Below are positions 22,908-31,599 of a stretch of DNA of 64,000 nucleotides, one piece after another. The notes under the pieces were generated by a model. The model did not search any database and was not told the DNA's origin. It was given only the letters and a program-made list of their open reading frames with translations. Numbering within the stretch: the first letter of the stretch is position 1; every line of letters begins with the position of its first letter. Source of the stretch: Thermaceae bacterium. Its GTDB lineage: Bacteria > Deinococcota > Deinococci > Deinococcales > Marinithermaceae. Both the position numbers and the translations under genes were made by a program. The stretch is taken from the NCBI GenBank assembly GCA_027067955.1, contig JAMOUW010000045.1, positions 62,001-126,000 of the forward strand, read 5' to 3'.

Positions 22908-23690
22908 CTATTTCACCAACACATGGAACGACTCTTCGGGGAACACCACCGAAACCTTACTCCCCGGCAGTAGCGCCTCGTCTTCTTTGGAGTCGTAAAC
23001 GACGACCGAGATTCGCTCGCCCTGAATGTCTATCTCGTACTCCATCGTCGCCCCCAGATAAACGCCGTGGATTACCTCGCCCTCAAAGCCCTGACGGTCA
23101 GCGGAGGCGTTTAGCCGCACGGTTTCGGGGCGCACCACCAGCAGAACTTCGCGGCCCGGGGTCAGGCCGGCCGCCGGGTTGGGCACCGAAACAGTCTTGT
23201 CAAAAACCTTGACCACGGCGTGGCTGTCGTGGCGCTCCGCCACCTGGCCTTCGATAAAGTTGGCCCGGCCGATAAAGTCGGCCACGAAAACCGAGGCCGG
23301 CCGCCGGTATATTTCGGTGGGCGACCCGATCTGCTCAATCCGACCGTCGTTCATAACAGCAATCCGGTCGGAAAGGCTCATTGCTTCCGCCTGGTCGTGG
23401 GTAACGTAAACGGTGGTAATCCCCAGCCGCTTTTGCAGGCTCCGTATCTCCAACCGCATCTGCTCGCGCAGTTTGGCGTCAAGGTTCGAAAGGGGCTCGT
23501 CGAAGAGCAGCACCTGCGGTTCCATTACCAGCGCCCGCGCCAGGGCTACGCGCTGCTGCTGTCCGCCCGATAGCTGGTGCGGCTTTCTGTCACCCATTCC
23601 TTCCAGGCCCATCATGGCCATTACCTTTTCGGTCCGCTCCTTGATCTAGCGCTTGCTCAGCTTCTGCACTTCCAGGCCGTAGGTGATGCT
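22908..23690 (-). pseudogene. Decayed ABC-transporter ATP-binding protein (sugar/polyamine/iron type)
   Basis: [53 protein letters not shown] present; Walker A half absent; in-frame TAG at 23646-23648 within [41 protein letters not shown]. Confidence 0.85.
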
Positions 23691-23726
23691 GACCAAAAAC
23701 GGGGATGGTCCCTGGTAAGCAGCCTG

Positions 23727-23915
23727 CTACTGTTCCTTGACGCCTAGAAGCTCGTCCAGCTCTCTTCGAACGGCCTCTCCATCGGCCAGGACTCCGGGCG
23801 CAAAATCGTGGGACTCCCAGAATGTGGCTTCCTCAGCACGAGATCGGAATCGACGGGGGATTTCTCGGGCACCTTTAATCAGCTTGCGCTTCAAGCCGCG
23901 CAAATTTGCAGGCAT
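23727..23915 (-). CDS. CopG-like antitoxin (orphan)
   Basis: MPANLRGLKRKLIKGAREIPRRFRSRAEEATFWESHDFAPGVLADGEAVRRELDELLGVKEQ; SD GGAGGTG 8 nt upstream of ATG. Confidence 0.6.
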   Translation of the reverse strand: MPANLRGLKRKLIKGAREIPRRFRSRAEEATFWESHDFAPGVLADGEAVRRELDELLGVKEQ

Positions 23916-24060
23916 TTTTGCCATCACCTCCATTTTACCACTCACCATCGTTTCCTGCGGCATAGCCTGCAACCGGCCTCGGAGCGCTCCCTGCGCGCAT
24001 GCGGGAATAGAACAAATACGGGCAAAAGAAGATTTGCCTCGATATTTCTGGTATTGAACC

Positions 24061-24336
24061 CTAAAGCTTGTCGATGGCCCTGTCAATCTCTTCAAGCAAC
24101 AGGGTGGCGTGAACGCTCAGGTGGGCGATACTGCCGTAAAGCTCACCCTCAATATCGGCACGGCCGGGGTCATTTTCCGGCATTGATTTTAGCCTGCGCA
24201 CCAAGCTGACGTAGATCTTCGCCTCGGCCGCAAGCTCCTCGATGAGAATGTTTTTCTCTACTCCGAGCGTGCTATCGATAGCTACCACTTTTTTGCCTAC
24301 GGCCGCTCCGCGTGTCTTTCGAACAGTCTTGGCCAT
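24061..24336 (-). CDS. Hypothetical small protein
   Basis: 91 aa with strong SD AAGGAGGTCCAAACC-ATG. Confidence 0.6.
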   Translation of the reverse strand: MAKTVRKTRGAAVGKKVVAIDSTLGVEKNILIEELAAEAKIYVSLVRRLKSMPENDPGRADIEGELYGSIAHLSVHATLLLEEIDRAIDKL

Positions 24337-24972
24337 GGTTTGGACCTCCTTCTTACGGCGCCGGGGCGCGCCCCTTCAACTTTTCCAACGCCCTCCCCTT
24401 CTAGCACCCCTCCCCGGAACTTGAAAGATCCTGCTTTGAAAACCTCGGACCCGCTTTAAAACCATTTTGTCTCGCTTTCGCATCCTCAACCTATCGGGCA
24501 GGCGAATCGCCCGGTTGGGCGCGCGAGAGAATGCCTCCTGGCAAAAACGTAAGTTGAGCGCAGCAGCGGACGGTTGTTGAGCCGGCGCCCGGCGGCGAAG
24601 TCAACAGGCGCAAAACAACCCCCAAAGCGCACCAAAAGTAGCGATCGGCCCCCTGGAGGGCCGCGCGTCCTGCGCCGGGGTATCGGGAACCCAGGCCCAC
24701 CCCGGTGGGTTTGGATGAATCATTGTACAACAATTCTACCAGCCGAATCGCCTTCGTACTTGGCTTTGGCCGAACAGCAAAACCGCGCCTGCAGGCTCGA
24801 GAACCGACAACGTCAAAACTTCACCGGCTGCGCCGGCTTCACGAGGCGCAAGGCGGACCACCCCGCACCATACGACGCTCCGCGCGCCACCTCGGACCAT
24901 CCCGGCGGCGGGCGGCGGAGCGCGCCCGTCTCGTCTGCTCCCCGCACCCCGCGCATGCGTCAGAATACGGTC

Positions 24973-25368
24973 ATGGACCTGCACCACGTGGGAATAGCCA
25001 CGGCCGACTTGAACGCAGCAATCAAACGCTACCTGCAACTCGGTTACACGATGGAGGCCCGGGAAACGCTGCCTACCCAGGGAGTTCACGCCGTGATGCT
25101 GCGCAGCGGTTCCAGCAGGCTCGAGCTGCTCGAGCCCGTCTCACCGGAAACGCCGGTAGGCCGCTTTCTGAAAAAGCGCGGAGCCGGCCTGCACCATCTG
25201 GCCTTTGCCACCCCCAACCTGCGGATCACTCTGGCTATGCTGGCAGACGATGGAGCACCGCTCATAGACAGCGAGCCGCGCACCGGATTTGGCGGCCATC
25301 TAGTTGCCTTCGTCCATCCCCGCTGGTACGGGGGCGTGCTGGTCGAGTTCGTCGAGGTAACCGGTTGA
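24973..25368 (+). CDS. VOC family protein, methylmalonyl-CoA epimerase-like
   Basis: MDLHHVGIATADLNAAIKRYLQLGY...LELLEPVSPETPVGRFLKKRGAGLHHLAF. Confidence 0.8.
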   Translation: MDLHHVGIATADLNAAIKRYLQLGYTMEARETLPTQGVHAVMLRSGSSRLELLEPVSPETPVGRFLKKRGAGLHHLAFATPNLRITLAMLADDGAPLIDSEPRTGFGGHLVAFVHPRWYGGVLVEFVEVTG

Positions 25369-25676
25369 AACACCTATACCGGTTTCTGGCTCTGGCCTGG
25401 GCGGCGATCATCTTCTATCTATCGAGCCAGCCGGGTTCACAGGTGGGAATTCCTCCGCCCTGGGACAAGCTGGCCCACTTCGGAGCCTATGCACTCCTTT
25501 CGCTCCTGCTCGTGAAAGGCGGCTTTTCAGCGCCCACGGCGGTGATTCTGGCTTCCCTATACGGGGCAGGCGACGAATGGCATCAGAGTTTCGTGCCAGG
25601 TCGCGATGCCAGCATCGGCGACGTTCTTGCAGACGCGGCGGGGGCGCTTTTCGCCGCCATAGGGTCTGCTCGTTAA
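25365..25676 (+). CDS. VanZ-like family protein
   Basis: TTG start overlapping previous stop; LAWAAIIFYLSSQPG...WDKLAHFGAYALLSLLL...DEWHQSFVPGRDASIGDVLADAAGALFA. Confidence 0.85.
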   Translation: MKHLYRFLALAWAAIIFYLSSQPGSQVGIPPPWDKLAHFGAYALLSLLLVKGGFSAPTAVILASLYGAGDEWHQSFVPGRDASIGDVLADAAGALFAAIGSAR

Positions 25677-25761
25677 ATGATCCGGTTTCCTTTTCGCTAT
25701 TGTACAGCACTCGAACTGTATTTTTTTACATCTTTTTAGCTATTTTTTGATAACATACATC

Positions 25762-27141
25762 ATGGACGATTTTGCGACTATTCAGCAGTCTCCACCCGAA
25801 GCAGCCACTTCACCCCCGGAAGCACAGTCAACCGGCGTATTTCCGGTAGTCGCCCCCCACCGCTCGAGCAGCCAGTCCTGGAAGGCGGCTCTAGCCCTGC
25901 TGCTCGCCGGCGGCACGCTGACCTCCTGCGGCCGCCTTGTCGGTGGCGGCAAAACCCCTGTTTACAGCGGACCCTTCGGGCGCCATGAAGCCACCCACCT
26001 GCTGCGCCGGGCCGCCGCCCGCGGAAACGCCAGTGAGGCCGACGAACTCGCCACCAAGGGACTCAAGGGAGCGGTCGAGTCCTTGCTGGAAACCCCGGAT
26101 CTGCCCACAGAAGAGGACCCCGGTTACTTCGGCAAGGAATTCACCCGCTACACCCACGAATGGGTAAACCACTGGCTGAATACCAGCACCCCCCTGGCCG
26201 AGCGTCTCACCCTCTTCTGGCACGGCCACTTCGTAACCGAAGCCTCCAAGACGAATTTCTGGAACACCTACCACAAAATAAACAAGTTGCGCGAGCTCAG
26301 TCTATCCACTTTCAAAGACCTGCTCTACATGATTGCCGCAGATCCGGCGATGCTCATATACCTCGACAACACCCTGAGCACCAAGAAGCACCCCAACGAG
26401 AACTGGGCTCGCGAACTCATGGAACTGTTCACTCTGGGTGAAGGGCATTACACCGAGGAAGACATCCAGGAAATAGCCCGGGCTTTCACCGGCTGGCGCG
26501 TCACCATCGATGCGGGGCGGCAATATCACTACTTCGACTTCTCGGCCAGGGACCATGACCCCGATCCCAAGACGGTGCTGGGGCACCGCGTTCACAGGAG
26601 GTACAATCCCATATTCGAAGGGTACGACGTACTGAATATTCTTCTAGGCATGCGCCAGACCTACCTCTACATCGGAGAAAAGTTGTTGCGCTTCTTCTTT
26701 CACCCCGAGCCCGGCCGTGAGATGATCGAAAAAGGAGCCGACGTACTCAAGGGCGGTACGGTACGCGATTTCCTGTACTGGCTCTTCACCCACCCCGATT
26801 TCTACAGTGACAAGGTGCGCAACGCGCTGGTCAAAAGCCCCATCGAGTACGCGGTGGGCATGCTCTACGCCGCCGGAAGGCGGGAAGTGGTGGACAAGCT
26901 ATTCTTCCGTATTAGAGACCTCGATCAGGACCCCTACAATCCCCCCGACGTATCCGGCTGGCCCCTGGCCAGTATGGAGTGGCTTTCCGACACCATGCTA
27001 ATTAACCGTCTCAAGTTCATAGGTATCGTTACCAACGATTCCAGCAGCGGAACGCCGCAGGCGCCGGTCGACTACTCGGTCTTCATGGACGGCGGCGTGG
27101 ATCCGCTCAGCTTGATTGCGCCGGAAGCGCAGCTGCTCTAG
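25762..27141 (+). CDS. DUF1800 domain-containing protein
   Basis: HEATHLLRRAAARG, LTLFWHGHFVTE, NENWARELMELFTLGEGHYTEEDIQEIARAFTGW, PPDVSGWP. Confidence 0.9.
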   Translation: MDDFATIQQSPPEAATSPPEAQSTGVFPVVAPHRSSSQSWKAALALLLAGGTLTSCGRLVGGGKTPVYSGPFGRHEATHLLRRAAARGNASEADELATKGLKGAVESLLETPDLPTEEDPGYFGKEFTRYTHEWVNHWLNTSTPLAERLTLFWHGHFVTEASKTNFWNTYHKINKLRELSLSTFKDLLYMIAADPAMLIYLDNTLSTKKHPNENWARELMELFTLGEGHYTEEDIQEIARAFTGWRVTIDAGRQYHYFDFSARDHDPDPKTVLGHRVHRRYNPIFEGYDVLNILLGMRQTYLYIGEKLLRFFFHPEPGREMIEKGADVLKGGTVRDFLYWLFTHPDFYSDKVRNALVKSPIEYAVGMLYAAGRREVVDKLFFRIRDLDQDPYNPPDVSGWPLASMEWLSDTMLINRLKFIGIVTNDSSSGTPQAPVDYSVFMDGGVDPLSLIAPEAQLL

Positions 27142-27150
27142 GAGGCTATT

Positions 27151-28365
27151 ATGAACCGTCGCAGTTTCATTAAACGCAGTCTATTCACCCTCGCCGCCGC
27201 CGGAGCGGCACCGTCACTCTTCGGCCGCACGGCTCTGGCCGCGGGCGGCAATGGCAAAATTCTGGTGGTTTATCACCTCTTCGGAGGCAACGACGTCCTC
27301 AACACCCTCATCACCACCGACGCCGACAAACGCCGCCTCTACGAGTCGTACCGCCCGGACATATTCATACCCGCCGCCGATACTATCGACCTGAAAGCCA
27401 CGGGAATGAGTCTGGGCATGCACCCCTCGCTCAAACCCCTGGTCGACGATTTGTGGAACAACGGTCAGCTAGCGCTGGTGAGCCAGGTGGGCTATCCCAA
27501 CCACAACCGCAGCCACTTCCTCTCCACCGCCATCTGGAACACCGGCGACCCCAACCGCCCCAGCAAGTCGGGGTGGCTTGGCCGCTTCATCGACGAGCAA
27601 AACGACCCCTATTGCGCCACTAACCTGGGCAACACCCTCCCGCGGGCCTTGCGCGGCGTGCACGCCACCGGCCTGAGCATCGGCAGCGTTGCCAGATACG
27701 GGTTCGGCCATGGCGCGTGGGAGAAGAAACTTCCGGAGGAAGTGCGCCGGCAGATAGCCCGGCAACGCAGCGGCACCGCCGAAGAGGTGCGCAGGGCTAT
27801 GGATCACATGCTGCGCAGCGTGAAAGAGGTTCGCGGTGCGATGGCAAAGCAGTACGCGCCCTCCACCACCTTCCCCCTCAACCGCTACGGAGCCCAGTTC
27901 GCGGATATAGCCCGCCTGATCAAATACGATTTTCCCTCCCAGGTCTACTACGCGGCCGGTGGTGGTTACGACACCCACGGCAAACAGGGCGGAAAAACGG
28001 GACGTCACGCCGACCTGCTCTCGCAGCTGGCGGGAGCTCTGGCCGCCTTCCGTAAGGAAATGATCGCTCAGGGCAAGTGGAACGACGTCCTGGTAATGAT
28101 CTTCAGCGAGTTCGGACGCCGGGTTAAACAGAACGCCTCGGCCGGCACCGATCACGGCAAGGGCGGGCTGCTGTTCTTCGCGGGTGGTGCTGTAAAAGGC
28201 GGCATATACGGCGAGGAACCGGAGCTGGACGAAAGCTCCTTCGATCACGGGGACCTGCCCGTAAAGATCGATTTCCGCAACGCCTACGCGGCGGCCGCCG
28301 GGTTCATTGGTGCAAACCCGGCGGATCTGGTGGGCTCCGGATTCAACCCCCTGCCCGTGATCTAG
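27151..28365 (+). CDS. DUF1501 domain-containing protein, Tat-type signal
   Basis: MNRRSFIKRSLFTLAAAGA twin-arginine-like signal; YHLFGGNDVLNTL, GGGYDTHGKQ, FSEFGRRVKQNASAGTDHGKGG. Confidence 0.9.
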   Translation: MNRRSFIKRSLFTLAAAGAAPSLFGRTALAAGGNGKILVVYHLFGGNDVLNTLITTDADKRRLYESYRPDIFIPAADTIDLKATGMSLGMHPSLKPLVDDLWNNGQLALVSQVGYPNHNRSHFLSTAIWNTGDPNRPSKSGWLGRFIDEQNDPYCATNLGNTLPRALRGVHATGLSIGSVARYGFGHGAWEKKLPEEVRRQIARQRSGTAEEVRRAMDHMLRSVKEVRGAMAKQYAPSTTFPLNRYGAQFADIARLIKYDFPSQVYYAAGGGYDTHGKQGGKTGRHADLLSQLAGALAAFRKEMIAQGKWNDVLVMIFSEFGRRVKQNASAGTDHGKGGLLFFAGGAVKGGIYGEEPELDESSFDHGDLPVKIDFRNAYAAAAGFIGANPADLVGSGFNPLPVI

Positions 28366-28384
28366 GCCGGCGGATCATACGATT

Positions 28385-28413
28385 ACCGCCCCGCACTCGC
28401 GCGGGGCGGTTTT
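28385..28413. terminator. Terminator between DUF1501 gene and ferredoxin
   Basis: ACCGCCCCGC-ACTC-GCGCGGGGCGGT followed by TTT. Confidence 0.8.
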
Positions 28414-28426
28414 CCTGTATCGGCGG

Positions 28427-28675
28427 TTACTTAAGACCGGCTAGTTTGTAGTTTAGGTCGATGAAGCTATTCCACTGCTCCGGTACGTCCTCTTCGGGGA
28501 AGATAGCCGAAACCGGGCAGGCGGGTACGCAAGCGCCACAGTCGATGCACTCTTCCGGGTGAATGTAGAGCATGTCGTACTCGGCGGGCGCCTCGTAGAT
28601 ACACTCGACGGGGCAGACCTCAACACAGGCCGTGTCCTTGACGCCAACACAGGGTTCGCAGATGATATGGGCCAT
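28427..28675 (-). CDS. 7Fe/8Fe ferredoxin
   Basis: MAHIICEPCVGVKDTACVEVCPVECIYE...CIDCGACVPACPVSAIF; SD AAAGGAGG upstream. Confidence 0.95.
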   Translation of the reverse strand: MAHIICEPCVGVKDTACVEVCPVECIYEAPAEYDMLYIHPEECIDCGACVPACPVSAIFPEEDVPEQWNSFIDLNYKLAGLK

Positions 28676-28749
28676 ACCGCACCTCCTTTCGGCGGCCCAC
28701 CACGGGCGCGCCTTAGTCCATTGTAAACGATGATCGCGAACGGGTAACC

Positions 28750-29301
28750 CTATACGGCCAGGCGGCCGAAACCCATGAGCTGGAAGAAATGCTCGCGCGT
28801 GATTGCCCCCAGCACCTCCCCGTCCTTGACCACGAAGACCACCGGGCTCTTCCAAAAGAGCGCGGACAGCTCGCTGACCGCCACCTCGGCGGGCACCACC
28901 GGCGCCCGCTCCCAGGGCACCATGCGATCTTCCAGACCGAGCACCCCCTGGGGCTCGCCGCCCTCGGTAAGTACCGATAGGCGCCCCTCGAACGACTCCA
29001 CCTGCTCGATGGTGGGCAGGCTGCGGGCTACCTTGCCAGCCGAGGGCGGGGCGACGATGCCCGCCGTCAGAAGCGTGGTGCAGGGAACCCGTACCGCGCG
29101 CTTGGCGGCCCAGAGACTAAAAGTAAAGACGAATAGAAATACGAAGCCCTCCAGTACGCCGCCCGGATTGAAACCCTCCCATCCAAAGCGGCCCTGTCCC
29201 TTCATCAGCAGATGCACCAGAAACGCCACCAGCAACCCCACGGCCAGGGCCGCCAGATAGGCTATCGCCCCCGCCCAGCGCAGCTCACGAACCGTTCGCA
29301 C
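28750..29301 (-). CDS. Membrane protein with CBS-like C-terminal domain
   Basis: GTG start; two TM segments then VFVVKDGEVLGAITREHFFQLM CBS-like motif. Confidence 0.55.
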   Translation of the reverse strand: MRTVRELRWAGAIAYLAALAVGLLVAFLVHLLMKGQGRFGWEGFNPGGVLEGFVFLFVFTFSLWAAKRAVRVPCTTLLTAGIVAPPSAGKVARSLPTIEQVESFEGRLSVLTEGGEPQGVLGLEDRMVPWERAPVVPAEVAVSELSALFWKSPVVFVVKDGEVLGAITREHFFQLMGFGRLAV

Positions 29302-30031
29302 GCTTTGCCTCCCCTTCGAACCAGCGGATGTCCTCCTCGCTGTCAGCGTCCACGCCCACTTCGGCATACCTGGTGACCAGGGCCCTCATGGGCACCCCCA
29401 AGAGCTGCTCGGCGCGCCTTTCCACGTCTTGGATGCTCAATCTGCCCAGCAGCAGCTTGAGCAGTATTCCCCAACCAACGGTGCGGGCCAGCGCCAGGGG
29501 CTTCTTGCGCAGGGCGACGATCCTCCGGGCCAGCGGAAGCGCCCGCTCAAAAAGCGATTTGTCGAGAAGGATCAGGTTGCCGCCGGTAAACACGCCCTCG
29601 CGAAGCCTCGCATAAGTGCGCCGCATCCCCGGCCAGCGTTCTTCCACGACTTCCCGGGGGATTACCGGGTACACCAGCGCCACCTCCGGCGCCCGTTCCA
29701 GCAGATCGCGCACGGCGGCGGGGGTTATGAAGGGGTTGTCGCCGCTGGCCACGACGACCCGGCGGCTACGCGTTTCAGTCAGGGCGGATTCCAGATTTCC
29801 CAGCATGCTGCCCTGGTCGGGTATCGCCACGTCGGGCGCCGGCTCGAGCCCCCGCAGGGGTATTGGACCCACGTAAATAATGCGGTTTATCTGCGACGTT
29901 GCACGCAAGGCCTCGAGGGTGTATTCGACCATGGGCCGGCCCCGCACCGGCACCAGCGTCTTGCTGGCGACACCGTAGCGTGCCGCCAGAGAATCATCCG
30001 CTGAACCGCCCGCAAGCACAATCGCGTCCAT
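29285..30031 (-). CDS. MobA-like nucleotidyltransferase
   Basis: MDAIVLAGGSADDSLAARYGVASKTLVPVRGRPMVEYTLEAL. Confidence 0.85.
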   Translation of the reverse strand: MDAIVLAGGSADDSLAARYGVASKTLVPVRGRPMVEYTLEALRATSQINRIIYVGPIPLRGLEPAPDVAIPDQGSMLGNLESALTETRSRRVVVASGDNPFITPAAVRDLLERAPEVALVYPVIPREVVEERWPGMRRTYARLREGVFTGGNLILLDKSLFERALPLARRIVALRKKPLALARTVGWGILLKLLLGRLSIQDVERRAEQLLGVPMRALVTRYAEVGVDADSEEDIRWFEGEAKRANGS

Positions 30032-30089
30032 CAAACTTACGATAACACCCCCGCCGCGCCCCGGGGCGCGGCGGGGGTGCAAAACGCAG

Positions 30090-31517
30090 CTAGCGAATGC
30101 GCTGCAGCTGCACTATCAGCTTGTGGTATCCGCCCGCATCGAGCCGCACGTTGTCCACGTACACCCGGTATCCGGGCGCTATGACCACCAGCTCGCGGAT
30201 CCCCGGAGAAACCTTCGCCGTCAGGCGGCCGTTTTTGGTCTTGCCCAGGAAGTAACCGTCGAGGAACACCTGGGCCTCGGCGTTGACGCTGAGATCGAGG
30301 GTCGCCTTGGACGACGCCAGGCGGGCGTGCAGGCGCGCCGTTTCCCCCGCGCGCAGGTGCACCCTGGCCTTGTAGCTGTTGTAGCCGTCTAAACGCACTT
30401 CCACGCTGTGCACGCCGGCGTCGAGCTCCAGCGCCAGGGGCGTACGCCCGCGGTAGCTGCCGTCCACGTACACCTCGGCGCCGTCGGGGGTGGAGGTGAC
30501 CTCCAGCGTACCCGTGCGCACCAACGCGATGAGGCGCGGGCTCAGGCGCGTGGTCTGCCCCGCCCGTATCTGCACCCGGGCGCGGTAGGGCTCGTAGCCT
30601 TCGAGGCGAAGTTCAACGTCATGAACGCCCTCGCCGAGAACCAGCTGCACTGGCGTGCGCCCCGAGAGCTCGCCATCAACATATACCTGGGCGCCCTGCG
30701 GCGAGGAATCCACGAACAGGCTGCCGTTGCGGGCTACCCGTACCAGACGCGGGCTCAGGCGCGTGGTCTGCCCCGCCCGTATCTGCACCCGGGCGCGGTA
30801 GGGCTCATAGCCGTCGAGACGGAGCTCTACCTCGTGGAGCCCGGCGCGCAGCCCGATGGCAAGCGGGGTGCGTCCACGGTAGGAACCGTCGACGTAAACC
30901 TTGGCACCGTCGGGGCTCGACTCGACCGAAAGCGTCCCGTTGCTAGGCGGGGGTGGAGGCGGGGGCGCATGCCGGCCCACGTAATAGCGGATGGCGGCGC
31001 TGGCCCACTCCCGGTTGGGTACCGGCCTGACAATTATAGATAGGCTCTTGGATAGGTTACGCAGCCCCCTGAGGTTGATGCTGCCGCTCTGCACGTCGGC
31101 GATCTCTCCCAGCGAGAGGGGGCGCAGCGACGCCAGCGCGAGTACGTAGTTCTCGCCCTCGGGGCCGGTAATCGTAAACTCGTAACGCGCACCCTTGGGA
31201 GGGAAAGTGCGAACCTGGCCCGCGCGCAGGCGGTTATTGCGGTCATAGTTGTTGGGCAGAATCAGGTCGATACTGCCGTCGGCATTTACGTTGAACAGGT
31301 AAACGTAGGCGTCACGGTTTACCTTTACGCTGATACGAATGGGTTCTCCGATCCTGTAAACGGCATTGCCGCTCCGGCCCGGATCCTTATCCACCCAAAC
31401 GACCACCGAGAGGTCGCCGGGAGTGGGGTTGACGATGATCCCCTGCGGCGAGATCGTCGCCTGGGCCATCGCCGCCCCGCTTAGCAAAAGGGCAAGCAGG
31501 AGTAACCATTTACGCAT
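30090..31517 (-). CDS. DUF4384-like/PEGA-repeat secreted protein
   Basis: Signal MRKWLLLLALLLSGAAMAQ; RNAVYRIGEPIRISVKVNRDAYVYLFNVNADGSIDLILPN; tandem PEGA units (SSPDGAKVYVDGSYRGRTPLAI). Confidence 0.85.
   Translation of the reverse strand: MRKWLLLLALLLSGAAMAQATISPQGIIVNPTPGDLSVVVWVDKDPGRSGNAVYRIGEPIRISVKVNRDAYVYLFNVNADGSIDLILPNNYDRNNRLRAGQVRTFPPKGARYEFTITGPEGENYVLALASLRPLSLGEIADVQSGSINLRGLRNLSKSLSIIVRPVPNREWASAAIRYYVGRHAPPPPPPPSNGTLSVESSPDGAKVYVDGSYRGRTPLAIGLRAGLHEVELRLDGYEPYRARVQIRAGQTTRLSPRLVRVARNGSLFVDSSPQGAQVYVDGELSGRTPVQLVLGEGVHDVELRLEGYEPYRARVQIRAGQTTRLSPRLIALVRTGTLEVTSTPDGAEVYVDGSYRGRTPLALELDAGVHSVEVRLDGYNSYKARVHLRAGETARLHARLASSKATLDLSVNAEAQVFLDGYFLGKTKNGRLTAKVSPGIRELVVIAPGYRVYVDNVRLDAGGYHKLIVQLQRIR
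30535..30593. repeat. 59-bp exact repeat, copy 1 (within PEGA gene)
   Basis: cgcgggctcaggcgcgtggtctgccccgcccgtatctgcacccgggcgcggtagggctc. Confidence 0.9.
30748..30806. repeat. 59-bp exact repeat, copy 2 (within PEGA gene)
   Basis: Identical to 30535-30593, offset 213 bp (one PEGA unit, 71 codons). Confidence 0.9.
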
Positions 31518-31558
31518 GAACTTCACCTCCACCTCCAGCCTACCCCGCTACCCCGCAG

Positions 31559-31579
31559 CAAGATGTAAACAAGATGTAA
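31559..31579 (-). promoter_or_regulatory. Direct repeat of 10-mer with 11-bp period upstream of PEGA gene
   Basis: Plus strand CAAGATGTAA-A-CAAGATGTAA, minus strand TTACATCTTG-T-TTACATCTTG. Confidence 0.65.
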
Positions 31580-31599
31580 TAAACTTTAACTTTGCCTTC

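Noticed and set aside
24491-24733. 80-aa ORF MLYNDSSKPTGVG...
   Set aside because: No SD, no domain, Gly/Arg-rich; similar MLYN start at 25710 arises from a shared TTGTACA promoter-like string.
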